A DNA stretch of 61,479 bases from a virus: the IMG/VR virus record IMGVR_UViG_3300020175_000007, positions 1 to 61,479 of that record; one strand, written 5' to 3'. The position numbers were made by a program, and so were the translations under genes. A model generated the notes under the pieces. It searched no databases, had not been told where the DNA came from, and saw nothing but the letters and a program-made list of their open reading frames with translations. Shown in pieces: positions 9,005-17,170 of the stretch; within the stretch, counting starts at the first letter, position 1; each line of letters begins with the position of its first letter.

Positions 9005-9033
9005 TTTATTTATTGATTAATTTATTTATTGAT
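9005..9033. repeat. Tandem 13-base direct repeat, TTTATTTATTGAT
   Basis: Two exact copies at 9005-9017 and 9021-9033, just upstream of the lipoprotein start at 8997 and running into the 3' end of the next gene. It may be a promoter-proximal element for the lipoprotein pair, which lacks the ATATTTATAA motif; the very low GC makes chance possible. Confidence 0.4.
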
Positions 9034-9412
9034 CTATATCCATTGAATCATTATGATTTAATTCAATTCCTATATTATCAAATACAGGTACTAAATCTGC
9101 ATAGTAGGAAGAATCATAACCTTTTCCCCCAAAAGTAGAATCTACTTGAATTCCCAATTTATTAGCTACATAACGGATATCGTCATCATCAAATCTTCTT
9201 TCTCCCCTATAATCTTTTTCATCTTTAATAGTTAATTCATCACCACTTTCATCATATACTTGAATTTTATATAATCTACCAAAATCAGTATAAGTAAAAT
9301 CTATTTTAGAGATTAAAGGAATAATACCATCTATTTGAGATTGTATTTCATCACGAACCTCTTCCATCAGTTGGTTATATTTCCAAGAGTGTAAATTAAA
9401 ATTGTCTTTCAT
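9026..9412 (-). CDS. Acidic 128-residue protein with leader-like start
   Basis: It begins M-K-D-N-F-N-L-H-S-W-K-Y-N-Q-L-M-E-E, which keeps the D-N-F-x-L core of the putative capsid-targeting leader and an L-M-E site at 15-17. The remainder is acidic, with Y-R-G-E-R-R-F-D-D-D-D-I-R-Y-V and G-K-G-Y-D-S-S-Y-Y. No family recognised. An exact ATATTTATAA motif stands 12 bases before the ATG. It is probably expressed late, and packaging in the head is possible by analogy with the other leader proteins. Confidence 0.65.
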   Translation of the reverse strand: MKDNFNLHSWKYNQLMEEVRDEIQSQIDGIIPLISKIDFTYTDFGRLYKIQVYDESGDELTIKDEKDYRGERRFDDDDIRYVANKLGIQVDSTFGGKGYDSSYYADLVPVFDNIGIELNHNDSMDIDQ

Positions 9413-9424
9413 TGTCTTACTTTA

Positions 9425-9434
9425 TTATAAATAT
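9425..9434 (-). promoter_or_regulatory. Candidate late promoter motif ATATTTATAA
   Basis: Exact motif followed by TAAAG, 12 bases before the start at 9412. Confidence 0.6.
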
Positions 9435-9443
9435 ATGATTTTC

Positions 9444-10007
9444 TTATGTCTTTAATCCTTCTAAGTAGTCTATTACAGATTTTACATGCTCATCAACTTT
9501 ATCTTGATCTACTTTTCCTACCCATTTTTCAACATCTCCTTGTTCTGTAACAAAAGTATCATTTTCTTTTACTTTTTCTTTAATCCAAATTTTAAAATCT
9601 TTTATTTTATTATCGATTTCATTATTTTTTATTTTTCTAGTATATTCATCATAATCGCCCTTTATCATCATTTTGGTTTCCATATCAGTAACACAATCAT
9701 GGCATTTTTTATGGATTTGATAAAATGCTTTATGATTAGAATGATTCATTATTCTATTACATTCTGGGCATAATAAAGGCATTACGTGTGCTTTTTTAGC
9801 AGAATCTAACTTAGTTATATTTTGTTTTATACCTTTTTTAATAGTCCATTTACGACCATCTTCTTCCCAAATATCTCCCTCTTCATGAAATTCAGCTGCT
9901 TTTTTGTAACCTACTCCTATAGTTGTTTTATTACCATATTTACCTGTTACTAAATTTCTAAGACGTTCAACATCTTTTCTTTTAAATTCTTTTTTTAATT
10001 TTGTCAT
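9444..10007 (-). CDS. Zinc-finger protein of T4-like marine phages, unknown role
   Basis: 187 residues. N-terminal G-K-Y-G-N-K-T-T-I-G-V-G-Y-K-K and H-E-E-G-D-I-W-E-E-D-G-R-K-W-T-I-K are followed by a four-cysteine site, C-P-E-C near 80 and C-H-D-C near 102, with histidines between them. The C-terminal third is a charged helix. I remember this layout from many marine T4-like phages, always unnamed. The start overlaps the stop of the 701-residue enzyme (ATGA), so it is the third gene of the operon beginning at 12894. Nucleic acid binding is plausible from the zinc site only. Confidence 0.7.
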   Translation of the reverse strand: MTKLKKEFKRKDVERLRNLVTGKYGNKTTIGVGYKKAAEFHEEGDIWEEDGRKWTIKKGIKQNITKLDSAKKAHVMPLLCPECNRIMNHSNHKAFYQIHKKCHDCVTDMETKMMIKGDYDEYTRKIKNNEIDNKIKDFKIWIKEKVKENDTFVTEQGDVEKWVGKVDQDKVDEHVKSVIDYLEGLKT

Positions 10008-12109
10008 AAACCTAATTTTTTAAGTTGTCTAATAGTATCAGCAGTGGATGTATGTAATATACCAACTCCTCCTCGGGAAACCCACTGATCTATGTTAGAC
10101 TTTCTATCATCAATTAATATGTGATTAGGAGCTGCGTATTTTTGTTTATCTGCTGAGTAAGCCAATGTTAATTTTACACCAGGCATATTATTTCTAACCC
10201 ATAATCTTTTACCTAATCTTGAAGATTCTGATCTTGATGGTGAAGATAATAATTCAACATCATAATCCTTAATATAATTCCAATATTGTTCTCCATCAGA
10301 CATATAAGGCATTCCTACCCAAAATCCTACTCCTTTGCTATCAATTAATTCCCAAAACTTATTAATTCCAAACTTTTTTTCATAATCTCTAGGTGCTATA
10401 CCATCTGATGCCTTTTTAAATGATTCATCAAAATCTGTTATTACACCATCCATATCCGAAAATATTTTATATTCCATATCATCTTCTCTTAACGTTGCTA
10501 ATTCACGAGCATAAGCATTTAAACCAAAGGGATCTTTAACTTTTGGTTGATCTTCATCTAAAAAGCTAGCTTCAGCATTTTCTGCTTCAGGAGCATTTAT
10601 TTCATATTCTTCATTTAAACTATCAGTCCAATTTCTAAATGTCATTGTACCCCTTAAATTAGCTTCTTGTTCTAATTTGTCTAAATGGTCATCTTCTGTT
10701 GTATTTGTACTAGATATATTGCCTAATCTATCCTCTAAATATTGAATATGATGAATCATTTCATGTGCAAATGAACGTACTATATCTTTAGGATGTCGCC
10801 CCTCAGTATATAACACAATAAGTTGTTCATCTGGGCTATAATACGCTGTTTTACCGAAAAAATCGCGTGCATTTTCACTATCACCATCAACAAATCTTAC
10901 TTTAGGTAAAGGTTTAATATTCATGCCTTTATCTAACATATGTTTAGTTAACTGAACTATTTTCTTTTTAAAGTTTATATCTTTAGAATATGAAGCATTT
11001 TCATTTAAACGTTTCCAACCAGGAGAGTATTTAGGAGTATTATCATGATCACATTTATGACAAATATATAAATCATCACCACCATCTTTAATTTTCCAAG
11101 ACCAATCACAATTATCACATTCAATTTTATCACCTATAATTGCTTCATTTAATGGTTTACCTATTTCATATGGTATATCTTTTTCTTTTAAAGCATCTTC
11201 ATATTCTTCATCTGGTTCAGGTAATACTACTTTGATTATATATTTAGATAAATTTATAATATCTGTATCAATTACCTCTTCCATTTCATCATATTGACTT
11301 ATCTCTTCATAATCAGGGTTATCTGAGGTGTCTTTAAATGGTCTAATTTTATATTTAGTACGTAATTTATCTTTATCAAGAATAAAATAGGGTTGATCTC
11401 CTAACCATTCTGCAGCATATGAGTCTAAACTACGAGTTAAACTTATGGGACCCCTTAATATGTTATCATCTAAAACATCTGATAGGTATTGGGTAAAATG
11501 GTATAAAACACCAAATTGTGGACCTTCATTTAAATTTTCATTTAAATTATTAGTTATTATATTATATACTTCTACTGCTTCTTTATCTGATATTACAGAT
11601 GGTAATAATGGTGTAAGTTTTTCAATTGAAATATTTGCAGCATTTCTTGCTGCTGTACCTGAAGCCCCTGTTGTTGTAACAGTAACTGCTAAAGCAATAT
11701 TTGGATAATTATTTATAGCTTTAGTTCTAGAAGCTATATCACCAAAATCTTCTTCATCACCTTCTCTAGCTCCTATTATCCATAAAACATTAGTTTCAGG
11801 ATTATTTTTAGCATAGTTATAAACTGCTTTTATAGGGGGAGTTGATGTTGGTATTAATTCAACTTTTAATGGTAAATAATTTGCATAAATTTCCCATACA
11901 AGTAAAGATTGAGCTTGAGTTATACCACCTCTTTCTTTTTTACCTATATAAATTAATAATTCATCTATATCTGGGTGTTCTTCTAATGCTTGTTTTATAA
12001 CTTGAAAGTGGCCTTTAGTTGGGGGTTTAAATCCTCCAGCATATATAGCTACAGTTTTTTCTTCATCTTCAGGCAATAAACCTTTAAGTATTTCGTCTAC
12101 TAATTTCAT
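10004..12109 (-). CDS. Five-domain enzyme: nucleotidyltransferase, ART-like, zinc ribbon, zincin, HAD phosphatase
   Basis: 701 residues. (1) Residues 18-175: NMN/cytidylyl-transferase fold, with G-G-F-K-P-P-T-K-G-H at 25-34 and the second motif S-G-T-A-A-R near 150-155. (2) 201-296: L-Y-H-F-T ... S-L-T-R-S, tentatively ADP-ribosyltransferase-like. (3) 326-362: zinc ribbon, C331, C334, C350, C353. (4) 372-495: metallopeptidase-like, H449-E-M-I-H453. (5) 545-701: HAD / 5'-nucleotidase type, D552-M-D-G. L-N-E lies at 189-191 and 193-195, 320-322, 368-370 and 498-500, and L-R-E at 540-542: each linker has an [LI]-x-E site. This suggests processing by a prohead protease and packaging, as known for T4 Alt. 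It overlaps the kinase gene upstream by one base. Domains 1, 3, 4 and 5 are clear; domain 2 and processing are inferred. Confidence 0.8.
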   Translation of the reverse strand: MKLVDEILKGLLPEDEEKTVAIYAGGFKPPTKGHFQVIKQALEEHPDIDELLIYIGKKERGGITQAQSLLVWEIYANYLPLKVELIPTSTPPIKAVYNYAKNNPETNVLWIIGAREGDEEDFGDIASRTKAINNYPNIALAVTVTTTGASGTAARNAANISIEKLTPLLPSVISDKEAVEVYNIITNNLNENLNEGPQFGVLYHFTQYLSDVLDDNILRGPISLTRSLDSYAAEWLGDQPYFILDKDKLRTKYKIRPFKDTSDNPDYEEISQYDEMEEVIDTDIINLSKYIIKVVLPEPDEEYEDALKEKDIPYEIGKPLNEAIIGDKIECDNCDWSWKIKDGGDDLYICHKCDHDNTPKYSPGWKRLNENASYSKDINFKKKIVQLTKHMLDKGMNIKPLPKVRFVDGDSENARDFFGKTAYYSPDEQLIVLYTEGRHPKDIVRSFAHEMIHHIQYLEDRLGNISSTNTTEDDHLDKLEQEANLRGTMTFRNWTDSLNEEYEINAPEAENAEASFLDEDQPKVKDPFGLNAYARELATLREDDMEYKIFSDMDGVITDFDESFKKASDGIAPRDYEKKFGINKFWELIDSKGVGFWVGMPYMSDGEQYWNYIKDYDVELLSSPSRSESSRLGKRLWVRNNMPGVKLTLAYSADKQKYAAPNHILIDDRKSNIDQWVSRGGVGILHTSTADTIRQLKKLGL

Positions 12110-12894
12110 TAAATTAAAAATTGTCTAAGTTTTCCTTGTGCTTCTTCTTTAGAAACTGAATTATCAATTATATTTGCTACTGCTTCATCTGAAAGTAAAG
12201 CTGTAATTTCTTTATTTGCCTTTTCTTTTTGTTTAGCTGAATATGCTGCTCTAGCTGGTGATTTAGGTTTAGTATCTTTAGGTGAATAAGGTTTTAAATA
12301 TTTATCTACTATTGCATCTAATGATCCTAATTTTTCATCTTCTAAAGTATTAGAAACAGAAACAAAATTTTCACCAAAAGCATTTTTATATTCATCATAA
12401 TTTTTAGTTACACTACCCCAAGTACGTAATACAATAGCAGGTGCTAAACTTCTATCTTCACCATCCGATTTTTCAAACCTATCTTGGTTTTGTTTTAATG
12501 AACGTTCTAAATCAGTATAAACATAAAGCATAAATACTTCATATCCTGCTTCTTCTAATTCATCTTTTAATTTCATTGTTTGTTTAGATGATGAAGCTGT
12601 TCCATCTAATATAAATGATTCTTTACCTTCAATTGTAGTAGCTATATCACCTTTAAATTGTTTATTAGCATCGGCCATTGCTTTAGCTTGTTTACTTCTT
12701 TCTTCAGGTGTTGCATTTTTTAAATCTAATGAAACATTTGCTTGTTTAAGCATATCAATGTAGATATTATCAATATTCATTATTTTTAAACCTCCTAAAT
12801 TTAAACCTTTTAAGACATATCCTTTACCTGCACCTGGTGCTCCTGCTAGTATAATAGCTTTAGGGCTACCCTTTATTTCGTTAATTAATTCCAT
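12109..12894 (-). CDS. P-loop kinase, zeta-toxin / adenylate-kinase-like
   Basis: 261 residues. The Walker A motif is G-A-P-G-A-G-K-G at 18-25 after a strand (A-I-I-L-A). F-I-L-D-G-T-A and the Asp/Arg pairs in the following helices (T-D-L-E-R-S, Q-D-R-F-E) fit zeta-type or small-molecule kinases, common as unnamed proteins in T4-like phages. The last 55 residues (K-P-K-S-P-A-R-A-A-Y and on) look like a separate helical tail. A candidate late motif lies 16 bases upstream. It heads an operon with the five-domain enzyme and the zinc-finger protein. The substrate is unknown. Confidence 0.75.
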   Translation of the reverse strand: MELINEIKGSPKAIILAGAPGAGKGYVLKGLNLGGLKIMNIDNIYIDMLKQANVSLDLKNATPEERSKQAKAMADANKQFKGDIATTIEGKESFILDGTASSSKQTMKLKDELEEAGYEVFMLYVYTDLERSLKQNQDRFEKSDGEDRSLAPAIVLRTWGSVTKNYDEYKNAFGENFVSVSNTLEDEKLGSLDAIVDKYLKPYSPKDTKPKSPARAAYSAKQKEKANKEITALLSDEAVANIIDNSVSKEEAQGKLRQFLI

Positions 12895-12910
12895 ATTATA
12901 ATATTATATG

Positions 12911-12920
12911 TTATAAATAT
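12911..12920 (-). promoter_or_regulatory. Candidate late promoter motif ATATTTATAA
   Basis: Exact motif, 16 bases before the kinase start at 12894. Confidence 0.55.
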
Positions 12921-12926
12921 GAATGT

Positions 12927-13061
12927 TTATATCATATTCATATACTGTAAAAATTCCAACTCTTCTTTAGTTACAGTCATAACATCTTTTTGCATAATTT
13001 CTTGTGCACGGTTATATTCTTGTTCTGCTGCATATAGTTCTTCTGAGTTCATTACATCCAT
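12927..13061 (-). CDS. Small helical protein, 44 residues
   Basis: Starts with ATG at 13061 (M-D-V-M-N-S-E-E-L-Y-A-A-E-Q-E-Y); a second in-frame ATG is at 13052. It ends with TAA at 12927. The start overlaps the end of the 52-residue gene upstream, as is usual between coupled genes here. The product is a charged helix without Cys, and no family is recognised. It fills part of an otherwise unexplained gap of about 320 bases. Confidence 0.5.
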   Translation of the reverse strand: MDVMNSEELYAAEQEYNRAQEIMQKDVMTVTKEELEFLQYMNMI

Positions 13062-13210
13062 TCTAATTTTGTTTTTAATTGATTTAATTTTTCTTTAGCT
13101 CTATTAATTTTAAGAATATTTTCTTCTTGATCATACATTAGTGGTTCTTCTAAATCCTCTAAAGTTTCCATTATTAAAGTATAAATTTGTTCTTTTAATT
13201 CTTTATCCAT
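13052..13210 (-). CDS. Small helical protein, 52 residues
   Basis: M-D-K-E-L-K-E-Q-I-Y-T-L-I-M-E-T-L-E through L-N-Q-L-K-T-K-L-E-W-M. Two amphipathic helices are likely. It begins two bases beyond the stop of the 92-residue gene and its end overlaps the next small gene, so all three probably share the host-like promoter near 13.55 kb. No function known. Confidence 0.5.
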   Translation of the reverse strand: MDKELKEQIYTLIMETLEDLEEPLMYDQEENILKINRAKEKLNQLKTKLEWM

Positions 13211-13211
13211 A

Positions 13212-13490
13212 TTATTTTATTATTGTAATTAATTTATAATTAATTTTACCTATTGATTTCTTACCTAACATATCATATGTGTATAATGTAACACAGGTAG
13301 GACCCCATTTAGTAACATTCATACCACTAATTGAAAGGAATTCATCTACATTAATTGAATCAGCTTTTTTACTTACTTTAAATATTTTTGGATTCTTTCC
13401 ATACTCACCATTCTCATTTGTACCATAAGAAGTAATACCTTTAACTGTAAATCTTACATCACCTTTTTGTAATTGCTCTCTAATATTCAT
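13212..13490 (-). CDS. Unknown 92-residue protein under a host-like promoter
   Basis: Basic protein of predicted beta strands (V-R-F-T-V-K-G-I-T-S-Y-G, P-T-C-V-T-L-Y-T-Y-D). Not recognised. It has a strong Bacteroidota-type promoter and a 43-base leader containing inverted repeats that are also found upstream of the DUF932-like gene at 58.8 kb, so both genes may be controlled together. It is the first of three small genes before the kinase operon. An early-gene role is likely from the promoter class. Confidence 0.6.
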   Translation of the reverse strand: MNIREQLQKGDVRFTVKGITSYGTNENGEYGKNPKIFKVSKKADSINVDEFLSISGMNVTKWGPTCVTLYTYDMLGKKSIGKINYKLITIIK

Positions 13491-13513
13491 ATAACCTTTA
13501 TTTTTTGTTTTCC

Positions 13514-13542
13514 GGCGTTTTGCCTTATTTACATGGTAAATA
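13514..13542 (-). promoter_or_regulatory. Inverted-repeat leader/operator element, copy 1
   Basis: On the minus strand a perfect 7-3-7 inverted repeat (TATTTAC / GTAAATA, centre CAT) overlaps the -7 element and the expected start of transcription. A second small repeat, GGC-AAAAC-GCC, follows. The copy at 58.83-58.86 kb keeps the arms but changes both loops (GGG, AATAAA). It may be an operator for a repressor or a 5' RNA structure. Confidence 0.6.
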
Positions 13543-13567
13543 TACGAACCCTCCTTCAGGTAACCAA
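13537..13567 (-). promoter_or_regulatory. Host-type (Bacteroidota) promoter
   Basis: TTGG at 13567-13564, a spacer of exactly 19 bases, then TATATTTA at 13544-13537, preceded by TTCG. This matches the Bacteroidota pattern TTTG-N19-TAnnTTTG. Expected start of transcription near 13533. Confidence 0.7.
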
Positions 13568-13583
13568 ATTTTTACGCGGAGAT

Positions 13584-14351
13584 TTATAATCCAAATCTTG
13601 ATTTTTGTGCGTTAAAATTTTGTGTTACTTCTGCTGCTGTTAGGGCTTTATTATATATATATAAATTCCCCAAATCACCCTTGAAACTTTGTACATATTG
13701 ATAGGTATTAGTTCCTGTAGAACGTCCAAATGTGTTAGGTATAAAATACTCAGAATCTCCACCAGTTCCATTTGACATATAGCCAGTATAAAATAATTCA
13801 CTATCCCTATACCATCTGACAGGGTGGTTGGTTTCATTATTAGCAAATACTAAGGTCAAATTAAACCATTCATCTAAAGTATGTCCCCCATCTGCATTGT
13901 TACCACCACCTCCAAAACTATAACCATTTTGTGTTGTAGCCTCTGTTCTCCAATAACCACCATTATTTATGTTTGATGATCTGTATTCTAAATGATTTAT
14001 TGTTGTACCACCAACAAATATACCATGGCCATTTGCTTGATTACCAGTAAATCTCATCCATACAGAATAAGTAACACCATTTGGTTTAGTTGATGCAAGT
14101 GTAGTAGTAGCAGTGTTATTTAAAGTAATATGTTCACCAACAGGAGATGAAGTTCTTGCACCATTACCAGCAAATGACATATAACCGTTGTTGTTCCATG
14201 TGACCTCGTCTTCCCCAGCCCCCATGTTACTATTATAGCCATTCTCACTTAAATCAAACCAAGTAGTTCCTGTACCTGGGTATGATCTTTTAGAGGCAGC
14301 ATCCATTGCAAGTACTAATTGATCTGTTACTATGTGTGGTCCTGTATACAT
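13584..14351 (-). CDS. LamG / concanavalin-like tail protein
   Basis: 255 residues. It starts M-Y-T-G-P-H-I-V-T-D-Q-L-V-L-A-M-D-A-A and S-Y-P-G-T-G-T-T-W-F-D-L-S, the opening typical of phage LamG-domain tail proteins, and ends in R-F-G-L. A jelly-roll sugar-binding fold is expected (W-M-R-F-T-G, W-F-N-L-T-L-V, S-F-K-G-D-L-G-N-L-Y-I-Y-N). It is a paralogue of the next two LamG genes upstream (14351-15121 and 15656-16381). Likely a receptor-binding or decorating lectin of the tail. The start overlaps the neighbouring stop. Confidence 0.8.
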   Translation of the reverse strand: MYTGPHIVTDQLVLAMDAASKRSYPGTGTTWFDLSENGYNSNMGAGEDEVTWNNNGYMSFAGNGARTSSPVGEHITLNNTATTTLASTKPNGVTYSVWMRFTGNQANGHGIFVGGTTINHLEYRSSNINNGGYWRTEATTQNGYSFGGGGNNADGGHTLDEWFNLTLVFANNETNHPVRWYRDSELFYTGYMSNGTGGDSEYFIPNTFGRSTGTNTYQYVQSFKGDLGNLYIYNKALTAAEVTQNFNAQKSRFGL

Positions 14352-15121
14352 TATAGTCCGAATCTGTTTTTTAGTGCATTATAGTTTTGTTGTAATTCTG
14401 TTGGTGATAGAACTCTATTATAAATTTTAGTTAAACTTCTATCTCCATAATGATACCACCCATACAAAGTTCCAATAGTTGCTCCACTCCCATCATATAA
14501 AGAATTTGTTAAAGAAGAAATGTCACCTGTATCTTGAAGTATTCCATTTATATGATTTCTTATTTCTCCATTATCTCTATCCCAAATAATTTGTCTACAC
14601 TGCCATTTATTTAATATTGATAAATTTGTATCTACAGTTAAATAATCATTAACTTCATATCCAGTACCTCCACCATCAGATGCCCCAACTCTTAATGTAC
14701 CCATACCCATAGAATTACCATGATTCCAATCAAAACCTACAGCACCTGTTCCATAAGCTGGGGATGAAAAAACTGAACCTGCTGGGGTTTGAGGATAATC
14801 TAATCCCTTTATATTTATCCATTCTTCTATAGTCCATCCTCCACTAGTAACATTTACTATAGCAGCTAAATCTGTTGAAGCATTATAAGTAAAAGCTAAT
14901 TTATAAGTTCCACCTAAATACCCACTATCATAAGTACTAGTAAAAACTGATGTAGAACCACTTATTCCTGCTTCAGCTATAGTACCATTTGTTTGAGTAA
15001 TAGTTGTATTACTACCTATTAAATCATTAATAGAAGTACCTGATCCCGGGTATGATTTAGGATTAGCAGGATCCCAACATAAAGCTAATCCATCTGTTAT
15101 TACGTGTGGTCCTGCATACAT
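14351..15121 (-). CDS. LamG / concanavalin-like tail protein, paralogue 2
   Basis: 256 residues, starting M-Y-A-G-P-H-V-I-T-D-G-L-A-L-C-W-D-P-A-N and ending N-R-F-G-L. It has the same plan as its neighbour downstream, including G-W-T-I-E-E-W-I and the late strand T-K-I-Y-N-R-V-L-S. The sequences have diverged strongly between conserved strands, as expected for proteins that meet changing receptors. One-base overlaps on both sides (CATTA junctions) tie it to the operon starting at 16381. Confidence 0.8.
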   Translation of the reverse strand: MYAGPHVITDGLALCWDPANPKSYPGSGTSINDLIGSNTTITQTNGTIAEAGISGSTSVFTSTYDSGYLGGTYKLAFTYNASTDLAAIVNVTSGGWTIEEWINIKGLDYPQTPAGSVFSSPAYGTGAVGFDWNHGNSMGMGTLRVGASDGGGTGYEVNDYLTVDTNLSILNKWQCRQIIWDRDNGEIRNHINGILQDTGDISSLTNSLYDGSGATIGTLYGWYHYGDRSLTKIYNRVLSPTELQQNYNALKNRFGL

Positions 15122-15648
15122 TATGTAGTCGCTGGGTTATATAACATCCATAATTCAACTAATTGTACTGCTATTCCGGGACCTGGAAAATGGTTTGTTT
15201 CACTCCATTGATTACCTGCTATAGCAAAATACCAATTACTTTGTGGTGATAAAGTACCATCTAAAAATGAACTACCTGAATTATCATATCTTTCTAATCC
15301 TCCCCATCCAACTCCTGAATATTCGATGTCTATAGCAACATAACCATCCACACCCCCACTACCATCTGAATCTACAGGGTTTGAGGTTTGTGACCATATA
15401 TTAGTTATACTATCATTAGGATAATCTAATTTTAAAGTAAATTTATCATTTCTTAAAAACCTACCCCAAGAAGATAAAATAGAGTACTTATTACTATTAG
15501 TATCGCTAGTATTAGATTGGTAAGCTTCCTCCCAACCATTAGCACTTGAAAAAAAATCTCCAGTAGATGTATCATTACGAAAAATTTTTACCCATTCTCC
15601 ATACGAATCAGTTACTCTTTCTAATATTGGTCCTCCAAATGTTCCCAT
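15121..15648 (-). CDS. Small tail-associated beta protein
   Basis: 175 residues, M-G-T-F-G-G-P-I-L-E-R-V-T-D. Rich in Trp, Gly, Ser and Asn, without the LamG opening or the R-F-G-L ending, so not a simple paralogue of its neighbours. S-S-W-G-R-F-L-R-N-D and G-G-L-E-R-Y-D-N-S-G-S-S-F suggest a carbohydrate-binding beta sandwich. Its place between LamG genes points to the same structure, perhaps an alternative receptor-binding part. No family recognised with certainty. Confidence 0.6.
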   Translation of the reverse strand: MGTFGGPILERVTDSYGEWVKIFRNDTSTGDFFSSANGWEEAYQSNTSDTNSNKYSILSSWGRFLRNDKFTLKLDYPNDSITNIWSQTSNPVDSDGSGGVDGYVAIDIEYSGVGWGGLERYDNSGSSFLDGTLSPQSNWYFAIAGNQWSETNHFPGPGIAVQLVELWMLYNPATT

Positions 15649-15655
15649 TATAATC

Positions 15656-16381
15656 TTAAGCTTTAATATCTAATCCAAATCTAGTTTTTAGTCCATCATA
15701 ATTTTGCTTTACTTCACCAGCAGTTAAAACTCTATTATAAACAGCAAAAGGTCCAAAATCACCATCCCAAGATACTGTATTTCCTTGGTCGTCATCTGGA
15801 GATCTCATTATTATAATATAATTAAAATTTACATCTGTGACTAAAGCAGCTGAAGTATTACTAGCAACTGAATATCCATTGTTATACATTACATAATCAG
15901 CGTCTCCACCTGATTCTGTTCCAGATTTAGTAATAACAATGTTATACCAATTACCTGTTTGTGAAATACCACCAGATACTAAATTATTACTAGATCCAGC
16001 CGTTGGTCTAAAATTTAAATCAGGTACACTATCTAAAGTTAATCTTAAATGACCATTACCAACATTCATTAAATCCCACATTCTACTTTCATTAGCTGTA
16101 GAAGTATCTCTTAATCCCCAAGCTGATACAGACCATTCTGTAGTTGCCCAATCAATATTACCCGCTGTTCTTAAAAAACGAAAATTACCACCATCGCCAG
16201 TTGATGTTATAATTTTAGGATCTCCCTCTATAGTCATTTCTGTTGGAGTAAAGGTTTGATCACTATAATTACCCATTAAATCCGCCATATTTATCCCACC
16301 TTCATTAGATTTAATATTTGCAGGATCTGCATATAAAATTAATCCATCTAATATAATATTTGGTCCTCTAAAAAATCCCAT
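15656..16381 (-). CDS. LamG / concanavalin-like tail protein, paralogue 3
   Basis: 241 residues, M-G-F-F-R-G-P-N-I-I-L-D-G-L-I-L-Y-A-D-P-A-N, ending T-R-F-G-L-D-I-K-A. Strands W-S-V-S-A-W-G-L and F-G-P-F-A-V-Y-N-R-V-L fit a LamG jelly roll. First gene of the four-gene lectin operon, with an exact ATATTTATAATAAAA motif 12 bases before the ATG, supporting late expression. Probably a tail receptor-binding lectin. Confidence 0.8.
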   Translation of the reverse strand: MGFFRGPNIILDGLILYADPANIKSNEGGINMADLMGNYSDQTFTPTEMTIEGDPKIITSTGDGGNFRFLRTAGNIDWATTEWSVSAWGLRDTSTANESRMWDLMNVGNGHLRLTLDSVPDLNFRPTAGSSNNLVSGGISQTGNWYNIVITKSGTESGGDADYVMYNNGYSVASNTSAALVTDVNFNYIIIMRSPDDDQGNTVSWDGDFGPFAVYNRVLTAGEVKQNYDGLKTRFGLDIKA

Positions 16382-16393
16382 TTATACGTTTTA

Positions 16394-16403
16394 TTATAAA
16401 TAT
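16394..16403 (-). promoter_or_regulatory. Candidate late promoter motif ATATTTATAA
   Basis: Exact motif followed by TAAAA, 12 bases before the start at 16381; it overlaps the stop of the nuclease gene. Confidence 0.6.
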
Positions 16404-17170
16404 TAGGAGGATCTTTTTACTGTAGTTTTAAATGAAGTTGTTGCAGGTTTATGTTTTGGATTTTCAATATCAAATATACTTTTTACTGATTTATAAATAT
16501 CTATATTTTCTTCTTGTGTTCTTGGTGATTCATATACTTCCCAATTTTTACCTTTTAAACGCTTACCAGAATTATCTACACCTCTAGATTTTGATTTTAA
16601 CCATAATACACCTACTCTATCAGCTGTTTTACCAAAACATTCTTTGTAACATTGAGCGTATGCTGCTCCTTGTAAATCATAAGTAGTTTGTAAATGATTT
16701 GATGTTTTAAAATCTAAAACCCATAATTCATCATCTATTTCACAAATTAAATCACAAGTACCAGCTACTTTAAGTTCTTCACTAAATAAATGTACTTCTG
16801 TTTCAATTAAGGTAGGGTTATGTGTTTCCCAAAAATCAACAAATCTTAAAAACATTTGCCAAACTAAAGGATCCATTTTAGGATAACCCTCTTTATTAAG
16901 ATAAGTTAATTCTGTACCTGTAAAGTATTCTTCAATCATTTCATGTACTTTAGTACCTTCTTCACTTGCTTTTTTAACAATCCAGTCAGCTGAATGGCCT
17001 ACTTTTTTAAGCCAATCCTGAAAGTATTTACCTTTTGGGTAACAGTTTAAAACATAAGTAATAGAGGGATAAAATTCACCATTACGTCTGTAGTACCTTG
17101 AATCAGGTAAAGTAATTTGTTTGTGGTCATCAGAAATTTCTAAAATTCTGTTATACGATTTTTTTATCAT
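16403..17170 (-). CDS. PD-(D/E)XK exonuclease (RecB/Cas4-like)
   Basis: 255 residues. The nuclease core is visible: G-T-K-V-H76-E-M-I-E80, G-T-C-D140-L, V-L-D153-F-K155-T-S and the Q-G-A-A-Y-A motif at 167-172, as in the PDDEXK_1 / RecB family. No cysteine cluster of Cas4 type is evident. It overlaps the primase stop (ATGA), so the two are translated together and probably act in replication or recombination, for example end processing. It lies under the host-like promoter at 18.1 kb. Confidence 0.85.
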   Translation of the reverse strand: MIKKSYNRILEISDDHKQITLPDSRYYRRNGEFYPSITYVLNCYPKGKYFQDWLKKVGHSADWIVKKASEEGTKVHEMIEEYFTGTELTYLNKEGYPKMDPLVWQMFLRFVDFWETHNPTLIETEVHLFSEELKVAGTCDLICEIDDELWVLDFKTSNHLQTTYDLQGAAYAQCYKECFGKTADRVGVLWLKSKSRGVDNSGKRLKGKNWEVYESPRTQEENIDIYKSVKSIFDIENPKHKPATTSFKTTVKRSS

